In this document: positions 63,940-64,000 of the stretch, in pieces
Layout of the letters: the number at the start of each line of letters is the position of its first letter
How positions within the stretch are numbered: the first letter of the stretch is position 1
NCBI GenBank assembly: GCA_004282745.1
Contig: SHMT01000027.1
Location: 1-64,000, forward strand
Source of the DNA: Candidatus Scalindua sp. SCAELEC01
Lineage (GTDB): Bacteria; Planctomycetota; Brocadiia; Brocadiales; Scalinduaceae
Length of the DNA: 64,000 nucleotides
Direction: 5' to 3'
The notes under the pieces: model-generated
Databases searched by the model: none
What the model saw: only the letters and a program-made list of their open reading frames with translations
What the model was told of the DNA's origin: nothing
Position numbers and translations under genes: made by a program

Positions 63940-64000
63940 AATTGTGCGTTTTGTTACAATACTTATAGAAAGTGTAACAATAACAACTATAAAAACACAA

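Noticed and set aside
1-64000. CRISPR arrays, tRNA and rRNA genes
   Set aside because: No regularly spaced direct repeats and no cloverleaf with a GTTCGAATC-type T-arm outside coding regions were found.

Overview
The window reads as a chromosomal segment of an AT-rich, Gram-negative-type bacterium. Lipoprotein signals, an exopolysaccharide (EPS) chain, FemAB-like proteins, universal stress proteins, a DUF1566 surface protein and a type III polyketide synthase beside a B12/radical SAM protein would suit a planctomycete of the anammox (Brocadiales) kind. That assignment is an inference from overall flavour: no rRNA, ribosomal protein or hydrazine gene is present, and I found no tRNA or CRISPR.

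Region 1 (about 0.9-33.3 kb, all minus strand) is an EPS / lipid-linked glycan locus. Read from its promoter side it holds a lyase-like secreted protein, a leader with a promoter, a candidate cyclic-di-GMP-I-like aptamer and an intrinsic terminator, a Wzc-type tyrosine autokinase carrying an inserted DUF4388/MshEN-like module, a degenerate GGDEF protein overlapping a WcaJ-type initiating sugar transferase, an oxidoreductase plus DegT aminotransferase pair for an amino sugar, a Wzy/ligase-like polymerase and a Wzx flippase. Glycosyltransferases, an alpha/alpha-toroid protein, two FemAB/GNAT proteins, an ATP-grasp protein, a SerA-like dehydrogenase and an asparagine synthase-type amidotransferase follow. 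The chain ends with an FkbH-ACP-thioesterase fusion and a HAD-family protein whose nucleophile Asp is Asn. The gene set resembles XrtA/PEP-CTERM-type EPS loci, but no exosortase and no outer-membrane export protein lie in the window. The most interesting reading is that cyclic-di-GMP could act at three points of the proximal part: leader RNA, kinase insert and degenerate GGDEF partner.

Region 2 (33.7-48.95 kb) is mixed metabolism: an M1-M28-PDZ fused secreted peptidase, a TolB-like propeller lipoprotein, a rhodanese, then a plus-strand run of BioA, IlvD, a B12-binding radical SAM enzyme, a type III PKS, a PAPS-reductase-like protein, a COQ7-like diiron protein and a ZIP-like transporter with two internal cyclic-nucleotide-binding domains.

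Region 3 (48.95-64 kb) is sparse and repeat-rich: small lipoproteins with glycine zippers, two UspA proteins, a stand-alone receiver, PlsC, a TlpA-like thioredoxin, a fatty-acid hydroxylase/sterol desaturase homologue and a two-domain M16 peptidase. A secreted DUF1566 protein has a C-terminus that looks like the variable region of a diversity-generating retroelement target. At least four families of short inverted-repeat elements are scattered here. One has two copies, each with an exact 9-bp target duplication. Two gene remnants, an adenosine-specific kinase N-terminus and a frameshifted tyrosine recombinase, show that this end of the window is decaying.

Coordinates and motifs were read by eye. 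Family names are from recognisable motifs, not from searches.
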